A stretch of DNA of 64,000 nucleotides from an uncultured Prevotellaceae bacterium (GCA_946188395.1 CAMHUU010000005.1:1-64000); one strand, 5' to 3'. Counted from the first letter of the stretch, positions 24,705 through 34,055 are shown. Numbers and translations: made by a program. Notes: generated from the letters alone by a model not told the origin.

Positions 24705-24775
24705 AAAAAATAAGATTGGTTGTCTCACGACAACCAATCCTAATTAACCTTAATAATCTAATACCATGAAAAACA
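24705..24775 (-). ncRNA. Candidate small RNA or leader with terminator hairpin
   Basis: On the minus strand TATATTTG (24782-24789) with CTTG 20 nt upstream forms a promoter. About 35 nt after the expected start comes GATTGGTTGTC-GTGA-GACAACCAATC (24714-24739), a perfect 11-bp hairpin, then TTATTTTTTCTTT. The transcript would be about 70 nt. It includes the mini-ORF MVLDY. It lies between the DUF3256 and nitroreductase genes. Confidence 0.4.
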
Positions 24776-24838
24776 CACATGCAAATATACGCATTATTAT
24801 GTTTCTCAACAAGATTTTATGCTTAAAAATCAATATAC

Positions 24839-25414
24839 TTAAAGCTTTTTAACAAAACGCCCATCCCATTTAAGAGTTGTTGACGTTTTTATGATTTCTT
24901 CTTTCTCGTCTTTGAGCCATGCATCGAAAGGAGTTTCAATTCGCAGGGTGATGGTGGGTTCCTGATCAGACAGCGTGGCGGTGAAGAGATCATCAGGTTG
25001 TGAGAAATAGTCGGCTGTGGGCAACTGTCGCCAAGAAAGCGAATAGAAGCGAACGGTGCTCTGGCGTACATCGGTGCCATAGGTGCGCACGAGACAAAGA
25101 ATCTGACTGACGCTGTCGACGGGTGCAGGAACGTCGAGGAGGCGCATGTCGAGTGATGACGCGTCGCTGAGTCGGATGGAGGTGTAATGGTCGGTAAGCG
25201 TGAGCATCTGACTCTTTCCGCCAAGAGCATTGGCAACGACGGCATCCATGTTGGAGGCCATGAAGTCAATCATGTCGAGGCGGTTGTTTTCGCTGAGATA
25301 GGGCACAAGACTGTCAGGCATGGTGCGTAGTACGTCGCGGATAGTGGTCTGCGCCATTAGCGAATTGATACTGAGCAGACTAAGCAGGAGAAAGAGAAAC
25401 GCTGTTTTTCGCAT
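24839..25414 (-). CDS. DUF3256 secreted protein
   Basis: A 191-residue protein with a signal peptide (MRKTAFLFLLLSLLSINSLMAQ) and a body matching DUF3256 of Bacteroidales (IRDVLRTMPDSLVPYLSENNRLDMIDFM). It follows rsmE by 7 nt in the same operon. The function of the family is unknown to me; a periplasmic location is expected. Confidence 0.8.
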   Translation of the reverse strand: MRKTAFLFLLLSLLSINSLMAQTTIRDVLRTMPDSLVPYLSENNRLDMIDFMASNMDAVVANALGGKSQMLTLTDHYTSIRLSDASSLDMRLLDVPAPVDSVSQILCLVRTYGTDVRQSTVRFYSLSWRQLPTADYFSQPDDLFTATLSDQEPTITLRIETPFDAWLKDEKEEIIKTSTTLKWDGRFVKKL

Positions 25415-25421
25415 AAGGAAT

Positions 25422-26141
25422 TTACATTTTACTGAGTTGCATCATCATGACTGCCGAAAGACCTGCCGTTTCGGTGCGCAGACGGCTCTCACCGAGATGT
25501 ACGGACTGATAGCCGTTAGCAATGGCCTGGCGTACTTCGTCGATGGAGAAATCGCCCTCGGGACCGACGAGCACGGTAGACTCCTCAGAAGGACTAGTCT
25601 GGCGCAGGAGGTCGAAAAGGCTCTCACGGGGTATCTCGTCGTAGCAATGAGCGATGTATTTGCCGCCCTCGCGGGGTTGGGCGATGAAATCGTGGAAGGA
25701 TGCAATCTCGTTGAGTACGGTCTTCCAAGCCTTATGGCTCTGTTTGGTGGCAGCGACAACGATTTTCTCAAGTCGGGGCAGTTTGACGATACGCCGTTCG
25801 GAAAACTGACAATTGAGGAAAGAGATCTCATCGACGCCAATCTCAACGGCTTTCTCCACGAGCCACTCCATGCGCTCCATGTGCTTGGTGGGAGCTATGG
25901 CGAGATGCACATGCCCCAGCCATTGAGGCTGCTGGGGCATGGTCTCGATGATGTCGTAGAGGCAGTGCTTGATATGCGCCAAGGTAACTTCTGCACGATA
26001 GAAATTGCCTACGCCATCCATAAGCATCAGTTCGTCGCCCGTCTGCAAGCGGAGTACACGCAGGGCATGCATGGCCTCTTCAGACGGCAGTTCGTTACTG
26101 GTGGCTGCATCGGGAGCATAAAAGAACCGGACCTCTTTCAT
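25422..26141 (-). CDS. rsmE: 16S rRNA (uracil(1498)-N(3))-methyltransferase
   Basis: A 239-residue SPOUT methylase. An N-terminal PUA-like domain (to about 70) is followed by the knot with KHMERMEWLVEKAVEIGVDEI, VLVGPEGDFSIDEV and HLGESRLRTETAGLSAVMMM. It methylates U1498 of 16S rRNA. It lies 9 nt after the transporter gene. Confidence 0.93.
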   Translation of the reverse strand: MKEVRFFYAPDAATSNELPSEEAMHALRVLRLQTGDELMLMDGVGNFYRAEVTLAHIKHCLYDIIETMPQQPQWLGHVHLAIAPTKHMERMEWLVEKAVEIGVDEISFLNCQFSERRIVKLPRLEKIVVAATKQSHKAWKTVLNEIASFHDFIAQPREGGKYIAHCYDEIPRESLFDLLRQTSPSEESTVLVGPEGDFSIDEVRQAIANGYQSVHLGESRLRTETAGLSAVMMMQLSKM

Positions 26142-26150
26142 CTGTATCGT

Positions 26151-27485
26151 TTAGTGTTTAATATCAGTAATGGGTTTCTTTTCAGGCTTGAAGACGATGG
26201 CGAAGGTAATGCCGATAACCAATGCAAAGGAAGCAAAGATATACCAACAGGTCTGCCAGTCACCTACCAGATATCCTCCCTCCCAACCACAATAGGCATT
26301 TACTATCTCGCCAGCTGCCAGGGTACCAATGGTAGCTCCCAAGCCGTTAGTCATCATCATGAACAGACCCTGTGCCGAAGCCTTGATGTCGGGGGCGCAC
26401 TCCTGATCAACGAAGATACCGCCAGAGACATTGAAGAAGTCAAAAGCTACACCATAAACAACGCACGAGAGAATGAAGAAGATAACGCCAGGCATAGTGG
26501 GATGGCCAATGCCGAAGAATCCGAAACGGAATACCCATGCAAAGAGCGACATCATCATCACCACCTTGATGCCAAAACGCTTCAGGAAGAACGGTATCAT
26601 CAAAATGCACAGTGCCTCACTGATTTGCGAGATGCTGGTAAGCAATGTAGCGTTGTCGGCTGCAAACGAGTCAGCTATAGCGGGATCAGGGCTTGCATTA
26701 AAACTGGTGAGGAACGGACCTGCAAAGCCGTTGGTAACCTGCAGACACATACCCAGCAATGCCGAGAAGATAAAGAACAAAGCCATCTGACGACGCTTGA
26801 AGAGCTTGAAGGCATTGAGTCCAAGCGTTTCGACCAGCGACACCTTGCCTTCCTTCTTCTCGAGCTTGCACTCGGGCAGTGTAAAGCAATACAGGAAGAG
26901 CACCAGGCTCAGCACACCTGATACCAGGAACTGCAAGTAAGTGTACTGGAACTTATGGGGGTTATCGCCCAGTGTGAGTCCAAAGCCACTGTCGTCGATG
27001 AAGGCGCAGTTGACGAACCACATGGTAGTAATGAAACCTACCGTTCCCAACACACGGATGGGCGGGAAGTCGCGGACGGTATCCATACCATTATTCTTGA
27101 GGATGGTAAATGCCGCCGTATTGGTCAATGCGATTGTTGGCATATAGAACGCTACACTGAGGGTGTAGAGTGCGATGAACAGCGACTTGTCGGCCAGTTC
27201 GTTGCCAAAGCCAGCCTGTTCGCCCATCCACCAACAGCTAATCATAAAAGCGCCGGCAAACAAATGGCAGAGGCCTAACAGACGCTGTGGCTGGATGTAC
27301 TTATCGGCCACAATACCCATCAAGGTAGGCATGAAGATGCTCACAATGCCCTGAATGGCATAGAACCAGGAAATCTTGTCGCCCAATCCAGCGATACCCA
27401 GATAGTTTCCCATACACGTGAGGTAAGCTCCCCACACGGCGAACTCCAAGAAGTTCATTACCGACAAACGAAATTTCATGTTCAT
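26151..27485 (-). CDS. MFS transporter, nucleoside:H+ symporter (NupG) type
   Basis: A 444-residue membrane protein with about 12 hydrophobic segments. The N-terminus, MNFLEFAVWGAYLTCMGNYLG, and the middle, with LPECKLEKKEGKVSLVETLGL joining the two six-helix halves, match the NupG/XapB family. It would import nucleosides with protons. It is the first of three genes (transporter, rsmE, DUF3256). Confidence 0.85.
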   Translation of the reverse strand: MNMKFRLSVMNFLEFAVWGAYLTCMGNYLGIAGLGDKISWFYAIQGIVSIFMPTLMGIVADKYIQPQRLLGLCHLFAGAFMISCWWMGEQAGFGNELADKSLFIALYTLSVAFYMPTIALTNTAAFTILKNNGMDTVRDFPPIRVLGTVGFITTMWFVNCAFIDDSGFGLTLGDNPHKFQYTYLQFLVSGVLSLVLFLYCFTLPECKLEKKEGKVSLVETLGLNAFKLFKRRQMALFFIFSALLGMCLQVTNGFAGPFLTSFNASPDPAIADSFAADNATLLTSISQISEALCILMIPFFLKRFGIKVVMMMSLFAWVFRFGFFGIGHPTMPGVIFFILSCVVYGVAFDFFNVSGGIFVDQECAPDIKASAQGLFMMMTNGLGATIGTLAAGEIVNAYCGWEGGYLVGDWQTCWYIFASFALVIGITFAIVFKPEKKPITDIKH

Positions 27486-27508
27486 AGTCTTATCTATTTA
27501 AGTTATTG

Positions 27509-27739
27509 TTAAGTTATTGGTTTGTTGTTGTAATACGCACGTACCAATCCGTCGTCACCTTTTAACAACACCATCCGGCCTCGGAACCACTCGGTGCTGG
27601 CCAGTTCCGCCTCCAGCGGATAGAGACTCGAGACTACCCCGTCCGCCAGTTCTACCACCTGCTGCCTGAGAATCTGCCCCTCGGGCGTCACCACCTCGTT
27701 GGATGCTATCCGACGAAATACTGTCTGTTTTTGCTTCAT
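27509..27739 (-). CDS. Conserved small protein (76 aa) overlapping the DUF4296 gene
   Basis: A 76-residue soluble protein beginning MKQKQTVFRRIASNEVVTPE and ending YYNNKPIT. It has no signal peptide or recognisable domain. Its first 185 nt lie inside the end of the DUF4296 ORF in another frame. Its composition is balanced, while the overlapping frame reads as Gly/Arg-rich low-complexity sequence, so this frame looks like the older coding frame there. It is probably the last gene of the dksA-like/lspA operon. Confidence 0.55.
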   Translation of the reverse strand: MKQKQTVFRRIASNEVVTPEGQILRQQVVELADGVVSSLYPLEAELASTEWFRGRMVLLKGDDGLVRAYYNNKPIT

Positions 27740-28517
27740 TGCTGATCTGCTTGTTATGGAACCTGATGAGTTGTATCTGATTGATAAACATCATCTTACG
27801 TGTTGTTTCCTCGTTACCGGCAGACGACAGATAAATAAAACCTGACAACTGCTTGAGTTTCTTCTCGTGATTGGCAGGGACGTGAATCTGGGCAATGCCC
27901 GAGACGGATACGTGGTTCGTAGTCTGAATGATGCTGTCACCTTCGTATTTCGTGACGATGCACACCACAGCGTCCTTGGAACCCGACTGCCAGATATAGT
28001 CGGACATGAACTGGAACGTGAACGAGTCGCCCTTATAGAACGAGGTATCAACATCGACGGTGAAGTCAAAGCGGTTCATCGTGGGACGCGGCACAAGAAG
28101 CAGACTGGTGCGGTTCTGCCAGATGTTGGCAGTGTCGCCCGTGGCACTGTAGCCAGAATAACGTCCGATGGCCCCTACGGTAGCACCCAGCGACTTAGCC
28201 TCGTCGGACAGGCGTTCGTTAACTTCCAGATAGATGGGCTTCAAGCGGTCGAGATGACCATAATAGTAAACCATAGCCGAATCGAACTCAGCCTGCGTGA
28301 CACCGTGTTTCTGGAGTACAGCGAGGAAATACTTGGTGCGCTCGAAATTGTAGTCGCCCTTCTGGTCGTCGGATGCCATTGCCTGTGCCACATGGTAGTC
28401 GTAGAGAATATCCTCCAAGTCTCCAGGCTGGATGATATCGCTGGGCACGCTTGGCTTACAGCCTATGAGCGTGACAAAAGCGAACAGTACCATGAGGACA
28501 TACAGGCTACGTTTCAT
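27555..28517 (-). CDS. DUF4296 lipoprotein
   Basis: A 320-residue lipoprotein with signal ending in TLIGC (Cys20). DUF4296 lies in about 25-115 (IIQPGDLEDILYDYHVAQAM), then a beta-rich domain to about 250. The last 48 or so residues (GGDARGADSQAAGGRTGGRG) come from sequence that also codes for the 76-residue protein in another frame, and look like a non-conserved tail. It overlaps the end of lspA by 11 nt. Function unknown; surface or periplasmic. Confidence 0.8.
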   Translation of the reverse strand: MKRSLYVLMVLFAFVTLIGCKPSVPSDIIQPGDLEDILYDYHVAQAMASDDQKGDYNFERTKYFLAVLQKHGVTQAEFDSAMVYYYGHLDRLKPIYLEVNERLSDEAKSLGATVGAIGRYSGYSATGDTANIWQNRTSLLLVPRPTMNRFDFTVDVDTSFYKGDSFTFQFMSDYIWQSGSKDAVVCIVTKYEGDSIIQTTNHVSVSGIAQIHVPANHEKKLKQLSGFIYLSSAGNEETTRKMMFINQIQLIRFHNKQISNEAKTDSISSDSIQRGGDARGADSQAAGGRTGGRGSLESLSAGGGTGQHRVVPRPDGVVKR

Positions 28518-29160
28518 CAGCAGGCTCAGAGTTTTCTTTCTTGATTGTCATGTCGCCAATCTCCTTGCGATAGAACAGCAACAGCAAGACGACGCCCACC
28601 GAGATAGCCGAATCGGCAAAATTGAAGATGGGCGAAAAGAAGACGTAGGGTTCGCCACCCACCCAGGGAACCCATTCGGGCCACGTGGTGACAATGAGCG
28701 GGAAGTAGAACATGTCGACAACCTTGCCCATGAGGAATGGCGCATAGCCCGTTCCGAAGGGAACGAAGTAGCTGACGTAGTGCTCGGAGCTGCCATTGAA
28801 TATGAGCCCATAGAACATCGAGTCGAAGATGTTGCCCGCAGCTCCGGCCAGTATCATCGAGAGGCATACGATGTAGCCCCAACGTGCCTGTTTCCGTGCC
28901 TGGAGGGCAATGTAATATCCCAAAGCAGCCACCGCAATGATGCGGAAGATGCTGAGGACGAGCTTCGAGCCTATCTCCATGCCGTAGGCCATACCGTTGT
29001 TCTCGATAAACACGATTTTGAACCACGACAGAATCTCGATCTGTTCGTGAAGCGTCATATGGGTTTTCACCCAAATCTTGATGACCTGGTCGATAACGAG
29101 GATGGCCACCACAATCAGCAGGGCCACCCAGCCCCGTTTGACAGACTTCGAAACGCTCAT
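28507..29160 (-). CDS. lspA: Lipoprotein signal peptidase II
   Basis: A 217-residue inner-membrane aspartic protease that cleaves lipoprotein signal peptides. It has four hydrophobic helices, with the catalytic aspartates in AGAAGNIFDSMFYG and FNFADSAISVG. An extended loop (about 130-165) is typical of Bacteroidetes LspA. The start directly abuts the stop of the DksA-like gene. Confidence 0.93.
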   Translation of the reverse strand: MSVSKSVKRGWVALLIVVAILVIDQVIKIWVKTHMTLHEQIEILSWFKIVFIENNGMAYGMEIGSKLVLSIFRIIAVAALGYYIALQARKQARWGYIVCLSMILAGAAGNIFDSMFYGLIFNGSSEHYVSYFVPFGTGYAPFLMGKVVDMFYFPLIVTTWPEWVPWVGGEPYVFFSPIFNFADSAISVGVVLLLLFYRKEIGDMTIKKENSEPADET

Positions 29161-29541
29161 TTACTTCTTACCAGCCAGTTTCGACTCCACACTCAGGGTA
29201 GCATGGGGAACGGCCTTCAAACGCTCCTTGGGAATGAGTTTACCCGTAATACGGTCGATGCCATAGGTCTTGTTCTCGATGCGTACCAAGGCACCCTTCA
29301 GACCCTGGATGAACTTCTGCTGACGCGAGGCCATCTGGATGAGTTCTTCCTTCGACTGGGTAGCACTACCCTCCTCCAGTGCTTTGTAGGTGGGCGACGT
29401 GTCGTCGACATCGTTAGAATCCTTGTTCATCAGTGCACTCATCATCTGGTCGTAGTCGCGCTTGGCTAACGCCAGTTTCTCGTTGATAATCTCACGGAAC
29501 TCTTCTAATTCTTCGTCCGTGTAACGTGTTTTCTCAGCCAT
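29161..29541 (-). CDS. TraR/DksA-family protein lacking zinc cysteines
   Basis: A 126-residue protein. An N-terminal helical coiled-coil region (about 5-90) precedes the C-terminal block YGIDRITGKLIPKERLKAVP, which in relatives reads YG-x-C-x-TG-x-I and holds zinc. Here all cysteines are missing, so the finger would be metal-free. DksA proteins act in the RNA polymerase secondary channel. It is cotranscribed with ileS and lspA. Confidence 0.85.
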   Translation of the reverse strand: MAEKTRYTDEELEEFREIINEKLALAKRDYDQMMSALMNKDSNDVDDTSPTYKALEEGSATQSKEELIQMASRQQKFIQGLKGALVRIENKTYGIDRITGKLIPKERLKAVPHATLSVESKLAGKK

Positions 29542-29547
29542 ATCAAT

Positions 29548-32500
29548 TTAGATTTTTGTTATTTTAATATTTAATGTAAAGTCGTCGAATTCTACAATCT
29601 GCCCATCGTTGGCCTCAAGCTTCAGGTCGTCGGCCAGCACCTGACGGGCAATATAGTCGCCAAAGTCCTTGACGGCATTCGTAGATGCCTCGTTGGGTTC
29701 AATGGATACGTGAATGCGGTCGGTGATTTCCAGTCCACTCTTCTTGCGGATGTTCTGGATGCGGTTCACCAGTTCGCGGGCCATACCCTCGTTGCGCAGC
29801 TCGTCGGTCAGCGTGATGTCAAGAGCCACAGTGAGGTTACCCTCGTTACCCACCAGCCAGCCAGGGATATCCTCGCTGATGATGTCGACATCGGCAGCCT
29901 CGACGGTAAGTTCCTGTCCTTCAACATTGATGGCGATGGTACCGTCCTTCTCGAGCAGGGCAATCTGCTCCTGTGTGAGGCCATCCATCTGTGCGGCAAC
30001 ACCCTTCATGAGCTTACCGAATTTCTTACCCATCGTGCGGAAGTTACACTTCACCTTTTTGACCAGAATACCCTGACCCTCAACGAATTTCACGTCCTTA
30101 ACGTTCACTTCCTGAAGGAATATTTTCTTGACGCTCTCGATAGCCTGACGCTGGACGTCGTCGACGGGAGGAATCATCAACGTCTGCAGAGGCTGCTTCA
30201 CCTTCAGACTTTCCTTACGACGCAGGGCAAGCACAATGGTGGTGATGCGCTGGGCAATCTCCATGCGCTGCTCGAGGTCGGTGTCGACCAGCGACAGGTT
30301 AGCCACGGGGAACTTCTCAAGGTGTACACTATCCATCTGACCACCCATATCGCAGTAGATGCGATCGGCAAAGAACGGTGCAAACGGTGCCAGCAACTTC
30401 GATACGGTCATCAGACACTCGTACAGCGTCTGATAGGCAGCCAGCTTGTCGTCGTCCATCTCCTTGCCCCAGAAGCGTTTCTTATTCAGACGGACATACC
30501 AGTTGGAGAGGTCTTCGTCTACGAACTTGTCGATGAGTCGTCCAGCACGTGTGGGGTCGAAACCATTCATCTCTTCCTCGACGCCCTTGACCAGAGAGTT
30601 CAGGCACGACAGGATCCAACGATCAAACTCAGGACGCTGCTCCACAGGAATCTGCGGCGTGGCAGGGTCAAAGTCGTCGACGTTAGCATACATCGCAAAG
30701 AGCGAATACGTATTATATAAGGTACCGAAGAATTTGCGGCTGATTTCTGCCACACCCTCGGGGTCGAACTTCAGGTTGTCCCAAGGTTCGCTGTTGGTCA
30801 TCATATAGAAACGCACAGCGTCGGAGCCGTACTTGTCGATCATTTCGAAAGGATTCACGACATTACCCACGTGCTTCGACATCTTGTTGCCCTTGGCATC
30901 CAGCACAAGACCTGTGGATATGACGTTCTTGAAGGCCACTGAGTCGAAAATCATCGTAGCAATGGCGTGCAGCGTGAAGAACCAGCCACGCGTCTGGTCG
31001 ACACCCTCGTTGATGAAATCAGCGGGGAATGCCTTGTTATCGTCAATGAGCTCGCGGTTCTCGAACGGATAATGCACCTGGGCGTAAGGCATAGAGCCCG
31101 AGTCGAACCACACGTCGATGAGGTCGCTCTCACGCTTCATCGGTTTGCCGCTATCGCTGACCAGCAGGATGTAGTCGACATAAGGACGGTGCATGTCAAT
31201 CTTGTCGTAGTTCTCCTGCGACATATCGCCAGGAACGAAGCCTTTGTCTTTCAGCGGGTTGCTCTGCATAACACCGGCAGCAACAGCCTTCTCGATTTCA
31301 CTGTAGAGCTCTTCGAGGCTTCCGATGCACTTCTCCTCGCCGTCCTCACTGCGCCAGATGGGCAGCGGTGTACCCCAGAAGCGCGAACGCGAGAGGTTCC
31401 AGTCGTTCAGGTTGTCGAGCCAATTACCAAAACGGCCTGTACCCGTAGACTCGGGATGCCAGCCAATGGTGGTATTCAACTCGCTCATGCGCTCCTTGCA
31501 AGCCGAGCTCTTGATAAACCAAGAGTCGAGCGGATAGTAGAGCACTGGCTTATCGGTACGCCAGCAGTGGGGATAGTTGTGGACGTGCTTCTCGATTTTG
31601 AACACCTTGTTCTGGGCCTTCAGGTCCATGCAGATCGAGATATCGAGTGTCTCGTCCTTATCAGTCAGCGTCTCGTCGTAGGCGTTCTTCACATAACGTC
31701 CTGCAAACTTGTTCCACTCGTCGACATTCACGTAGTTCTTGACAAACTCGGGGTCGAGGTCGTCGATGACGAAGTACTTACCCTGCAGGTCGACCACAGG
31801 GCGCTCGGCACCCTTCTTATCGATGAGCACGATGGGACAGATGCCAGCCTTCTTGGCTACAAAGGCGTCGTCAGCACCGAAATTGGGGGCGATGTGGACG
31901 ATACCGGCACCGTCATCGGTAGTAACATAGTCGCCAGGAATCACCTTGAAGGCATTGCCCATGGGCTTGATGGCGGGCATCAGCTGCTCGTACTCCATAC
32001 CCACGAGGTCGGTACCCTTATAACGGGCCACGATGCGATAGGGAATCAGCTTTTCGCCACGCGTATATTCGGGCATATCGCCACCATCGGTAATGGCACC
32101 CTCTGCGGGCAGATAGGCATTCAGACGAGCCTCGGCGAGCACCAGTGTTACCTTGTCGGCAGTATACGGATTATAGGTCTGCACAGCGACATAGTCGATT
32201 TTGGGACCTACGCAGAGTGCCGAATTAGCAGCCAGCGTCCAAGGTGTCGTCGTCCAGGCAAGGAAATACGGTGTACCCCACTCTGCCATCTCGGGCTTCG
32301 GATTCTTCATCTTGAACTGTGCGGTACAGGTGGTGTCCTTCACGTCACGATAGCAACCAGGCTGGTTCAGCTCGTGAGACGACAGGCCCGTACCGGCAGC
32401 AGGGCTATAGGGCTGAATGGTGTAGCCCTTATAAAGCAGGCCCTTGTTGTAGAACTGCTTCAACAGGTACCACAGGGTCTCGATGTATTTGTTGTCGTAG

Positions 32501-32970
32501 GTGATGTAAGGATCGTCAAGGTCTACGAAGTATCCCATGCGTTCAGTCAGTTCACGCCACTCGGCAGTGAACATCATGACGTTCTCACGACACTTCTTGT
32601 TGTAGTCTTCGGTAGAAATATACTTGTCGCTCTCCTTATTGTCGATATCAGCCTTGGTAATGCCCAGCTGCTTCTCAACGCCCAACTCGACGGGCAGTCC
32701 ATGGGTGTCCCAGCCTGCCTTGCGCTTCACCTGGAAGCCCTGCATGGTCTTATAGCGGTTGAAAGTATCCTTCAGCGCACGGCCCAGCACGTGGTGAATA
32801 CCAGGGTGTCCGTTAGCCGAGGGAGGGCCCTCATAGAATACAAATTGCGGACAGCCTTCACGCTCTTTCACAGAGCGCCAAAAGATATCTTGCTCCTTCC
32901 ACATCTGCAGCACGTCGTTGTTCGTCTGCGTCAAGTTCAAGCCGTTGTGTTCGGCAAATCTCTTGCTCAT
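29548..32970 (-). CDS. ileS: Isoleucine-tRNA ligase
   Basis: A 1140-residue class I synthetase. The HIGH-type motif is GHPGIHHVLGR near residue 55 and the KMSKS motif is KGNKMSKHVGN near 690. An editing CP1 domain lies between them and an anticodon-binding region follows. The length and the GHPGIHH form resemble the eukaryote-like type 2 IleS, often less sensitive to mupirocin; this is an inference. Promoter at 33084-33115. Confidence 0.97.
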   Translation of the reverse strand: MSKRFAEHNGLNLTQTNNDVLQMWKEQDIFWRSVKEREGCPQFVFYEGPPSANGHPGIHHVLGRALKDTFNRYKTMQGFQVKRKAGWDTHGLPVELGVEKQLGITKADIDNKESDKYISTEDYNKKCRENVMMFTAEWRELTERMGYFVDLDDPYITYDNKYIETLWYLLKQFYNKGLLYKGYTIQPYSPAAGTGLSSHELNQPGCYRDVKDTTCTAQFKMKNPKPEMAEWGTPYFLAWTTTPWTLAANSALCVGPKIDYVAVQTYNPYTADKVTLVLAEARLNAYLPAEGAITDGGDMPEYTRGEKLIPYRIVARYKGTDLVGMEYEQLMPAIKPMGNAFKVIPGDYVTTDDGAGIVHIAPNFGADDAFVAKKAGICPIVLIDKKGAERPVVDLQGKYFVIDDLDPEFVKNYVNVDEWNKFAGRYVKNAYDETLTDKDETLDISICMDLKAQNKVFKIEKHVHNYPHCWRTDKPVLYYPLDSWFIKSSACKERMSELNTTIGWHPESTGTGRFGNWLDNLNDWNLSRSRFWGTPLPIWRSEDGEEKCIGSLEELYSEIEKAVAAGVMQSNPLKDKGFVPGDMSQENYDKIDMHRPYVDYILLVSDSGKPMKRESDLIDVWFDSGSMPYAQVHYPFENRELIDDNKAFPADFINEGVDQTRGWFFTLHAIATMIFDSVAFKNVISTGLVLDAKGNKMSKHVGNVVNPFEMIDKYGSDAVRFYMMTNSEPWDNLKFDPEGVAEISRKFFGTLYNTYSLFAMYANVDDFDPATPQIPVEQRPEFDRWILSCLNSLVKGVEEEMNGFDPTRAGRLIDKFVDEDLSNWYVRLNKKRFWGKEMDDDKLAAYQTLYECLMTVSKLLAPFAPFFADRIYCDMGGQMDSVHLEKFPVANLSLVDTDLEQRMEIAQRITTIVLALRRKESLKVKQPLQTLMIPPVDDVQRQAIESVKKIFLQEVNVKDVKFVEGQGILVKKVKCNFRTMGKKFGKLMKGVAAQMDGLTQEQIALLEKDGTIAINVEGQELTVEAADVDIISEDIPGWLVGNEGNLTVALDITLTDELRNEGMARELVNRIQNIRKKSGLEITDRIHVSIEPNEASTNAVKDFGDYIARQVLADDLKLEANDGQIVEFDDFTLNIKITKI

Positions 32971-33083
32971 AAAATATCAGTTAAATTCTTATTATCTTTA
33001 AATGGTTTGCAAGGACGGCGCAAACCGAACGCAAAAAAACATGTTTTATGCTGAGGTGAAGCCCGTTCTCGCAAAATTGTTTG

Positions 33084-33115
33084 CAAAGGTACGCATTTTT
33101 TTTAATACTACCAAA
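33084..33115 (-). promoter_or_regulatory. ileS promoter
   Basis: On the minus strand TTTG-N20-TACCTTTG. It overlaps the last codons of cbiB and leaves a leader of about 105 nt before ileS. Confidence 0.7.
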
Positions 33116-34055
33116 AAAATACGTAAAGAATAGCAAAACGCACCAAACGGACAATAAGAATAATGACAACTGACAGATTCTCGACACGACGGTTGATTCT
33201 GACGGACAATTCCATGTCGGCAGTAGTCAGTTCACGGGCCTTCGTGCCAATGTACGGCTTCTCGAAATATTCGCCGAAATACGTGTGTGGACCACCGAAG
33301 CGGCAATCGAGGATGCCTGCCAGCGCTGCCTCGGGATAACCGCTGTTAGGACTGGCGTTCTGACGTCCGAACCAGGTGACGAAAGGCAGAACGCGCAGCC
33401 TTCCGGCTACTAGCAGCATCATCAGGGCCGTCAGTCGTGCCGGCACATAATTGGCAATATCGTCGATGCGGGCTGCCCAACAACCGAACTCACGGTAGCG
33501 TTCGGTTTTATAGCCTATCATCGAGTCGAGGGTATTAATCATCTTATAGGTCATCATGCCTGGAACACCCAGCAAGGCGTACCAGAACAGAGGGGCCACC
33601 ACGCCGTCGCTCAGATTCTCGGCAAGCGTTTCCAGGGCTGCCGTACGCACCTCCTGGGCAGACAACTGGGAGGTATCGCGACCTACGATACGGGCCACCT
33701 GCCGACGACCTTCCTCTAACGAACGGTCTACCGCATGGAACACTTCGCGGACCTCGCGAATGAGGGTGGTACCCGCCAGACAGTAAAAGACGAAAACAGC
33801 CTTTACCGCCATGCCAATATAAACGGAGCGAGCGTCAATCCAGCGCAGCAGGAACCAGAAACCGACAAACGTAGCGGCAATGAGCACGAGAGCCACCACT
33901 GCACCCTTGAACTTGCGCCAGCGGCCACGATTCAACAGTCGTTCGAAAAGTGCGATGATTTTTCCAAAACCCACTATAGGATGGGGTAACCACGACGGGT
34001 CGCCCAACAGGCGATCAGCTAGCCAGCCAATGAGTAAAACGAGGAATGCCTTCAT
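33108..34055 (-). CDS. cbiB: Adenosylcobinamide-phosphate synthase
   Basis: 315 residues from MKAFLVLLIGWLADRLLGDP. The ORF-track start is 15 codons earlier and lies inside wecB. Several membrane helices and the family blocks WLPHPIVGFGK, LENLSDGVVAPLFWY and the cytoplasmic KTERYREFGCWAARIDD are present. It joins the aminopropanol arm to the corrin ring in cobalamin synthesis. Its ATG overlaps the wecB stop (ATGA), an unexpected partner; no other cobalamin gene is in the window. Confidence 0.9.
   Translation of the reverse strand: MKAFLVLLIGWLADRLLGDPSWLPHPIVGFGKIIALFERLLNRGRWRKFKGAVVALVLIAATFVGFWFLLRWIDARSVYIGMAVKAVFVFYCLAGTTLIREVREVFHAVDRSLEEGRRQVARIVGRDTSQLSAQEVRTAALETLAENLSDGVVAPLFWYALLGVPGMMTYKMINTLDSMIGYKTERYREFGCWAARIDDIANYVPARLTALMMLLVAGRLRVLPFVTWFGRQNASPNSGYPEAALAGILDCRFGGPHTYFGEYFEKPYIGTKARELTTADMELSVRINRRVENLSVVIILIVRLVRFAILYVFFW

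Noticed and set aside
24766-24852. 28-residue plus-strand ORF starting MKNTHANIRI
   Set aside because: It runs into the 3' end of the DUF3256 gene on the other strand, and the promoter signals here point to the minus strand.
25320-26921. 533-residue plus-strand ORF opposite rsmE and the transporter gene
   Set aside because: Antisense shadow spanning two well-supported genes. His/Gln-rich composition and no domain.
28432-29469. 345-residue plus-strand ORF opposite lspA and the DksA-like gene
   Set aside because: Antisense shadow crossing three real minus-strand genes.
30967-33054. 695-residue plus-strand ORF opposite ileS
   Set aside because: It is the antisense shadow of ileS, whose frame has clear HIGH-type and KMSKS motifs. 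The shadow has no recognisable domain.
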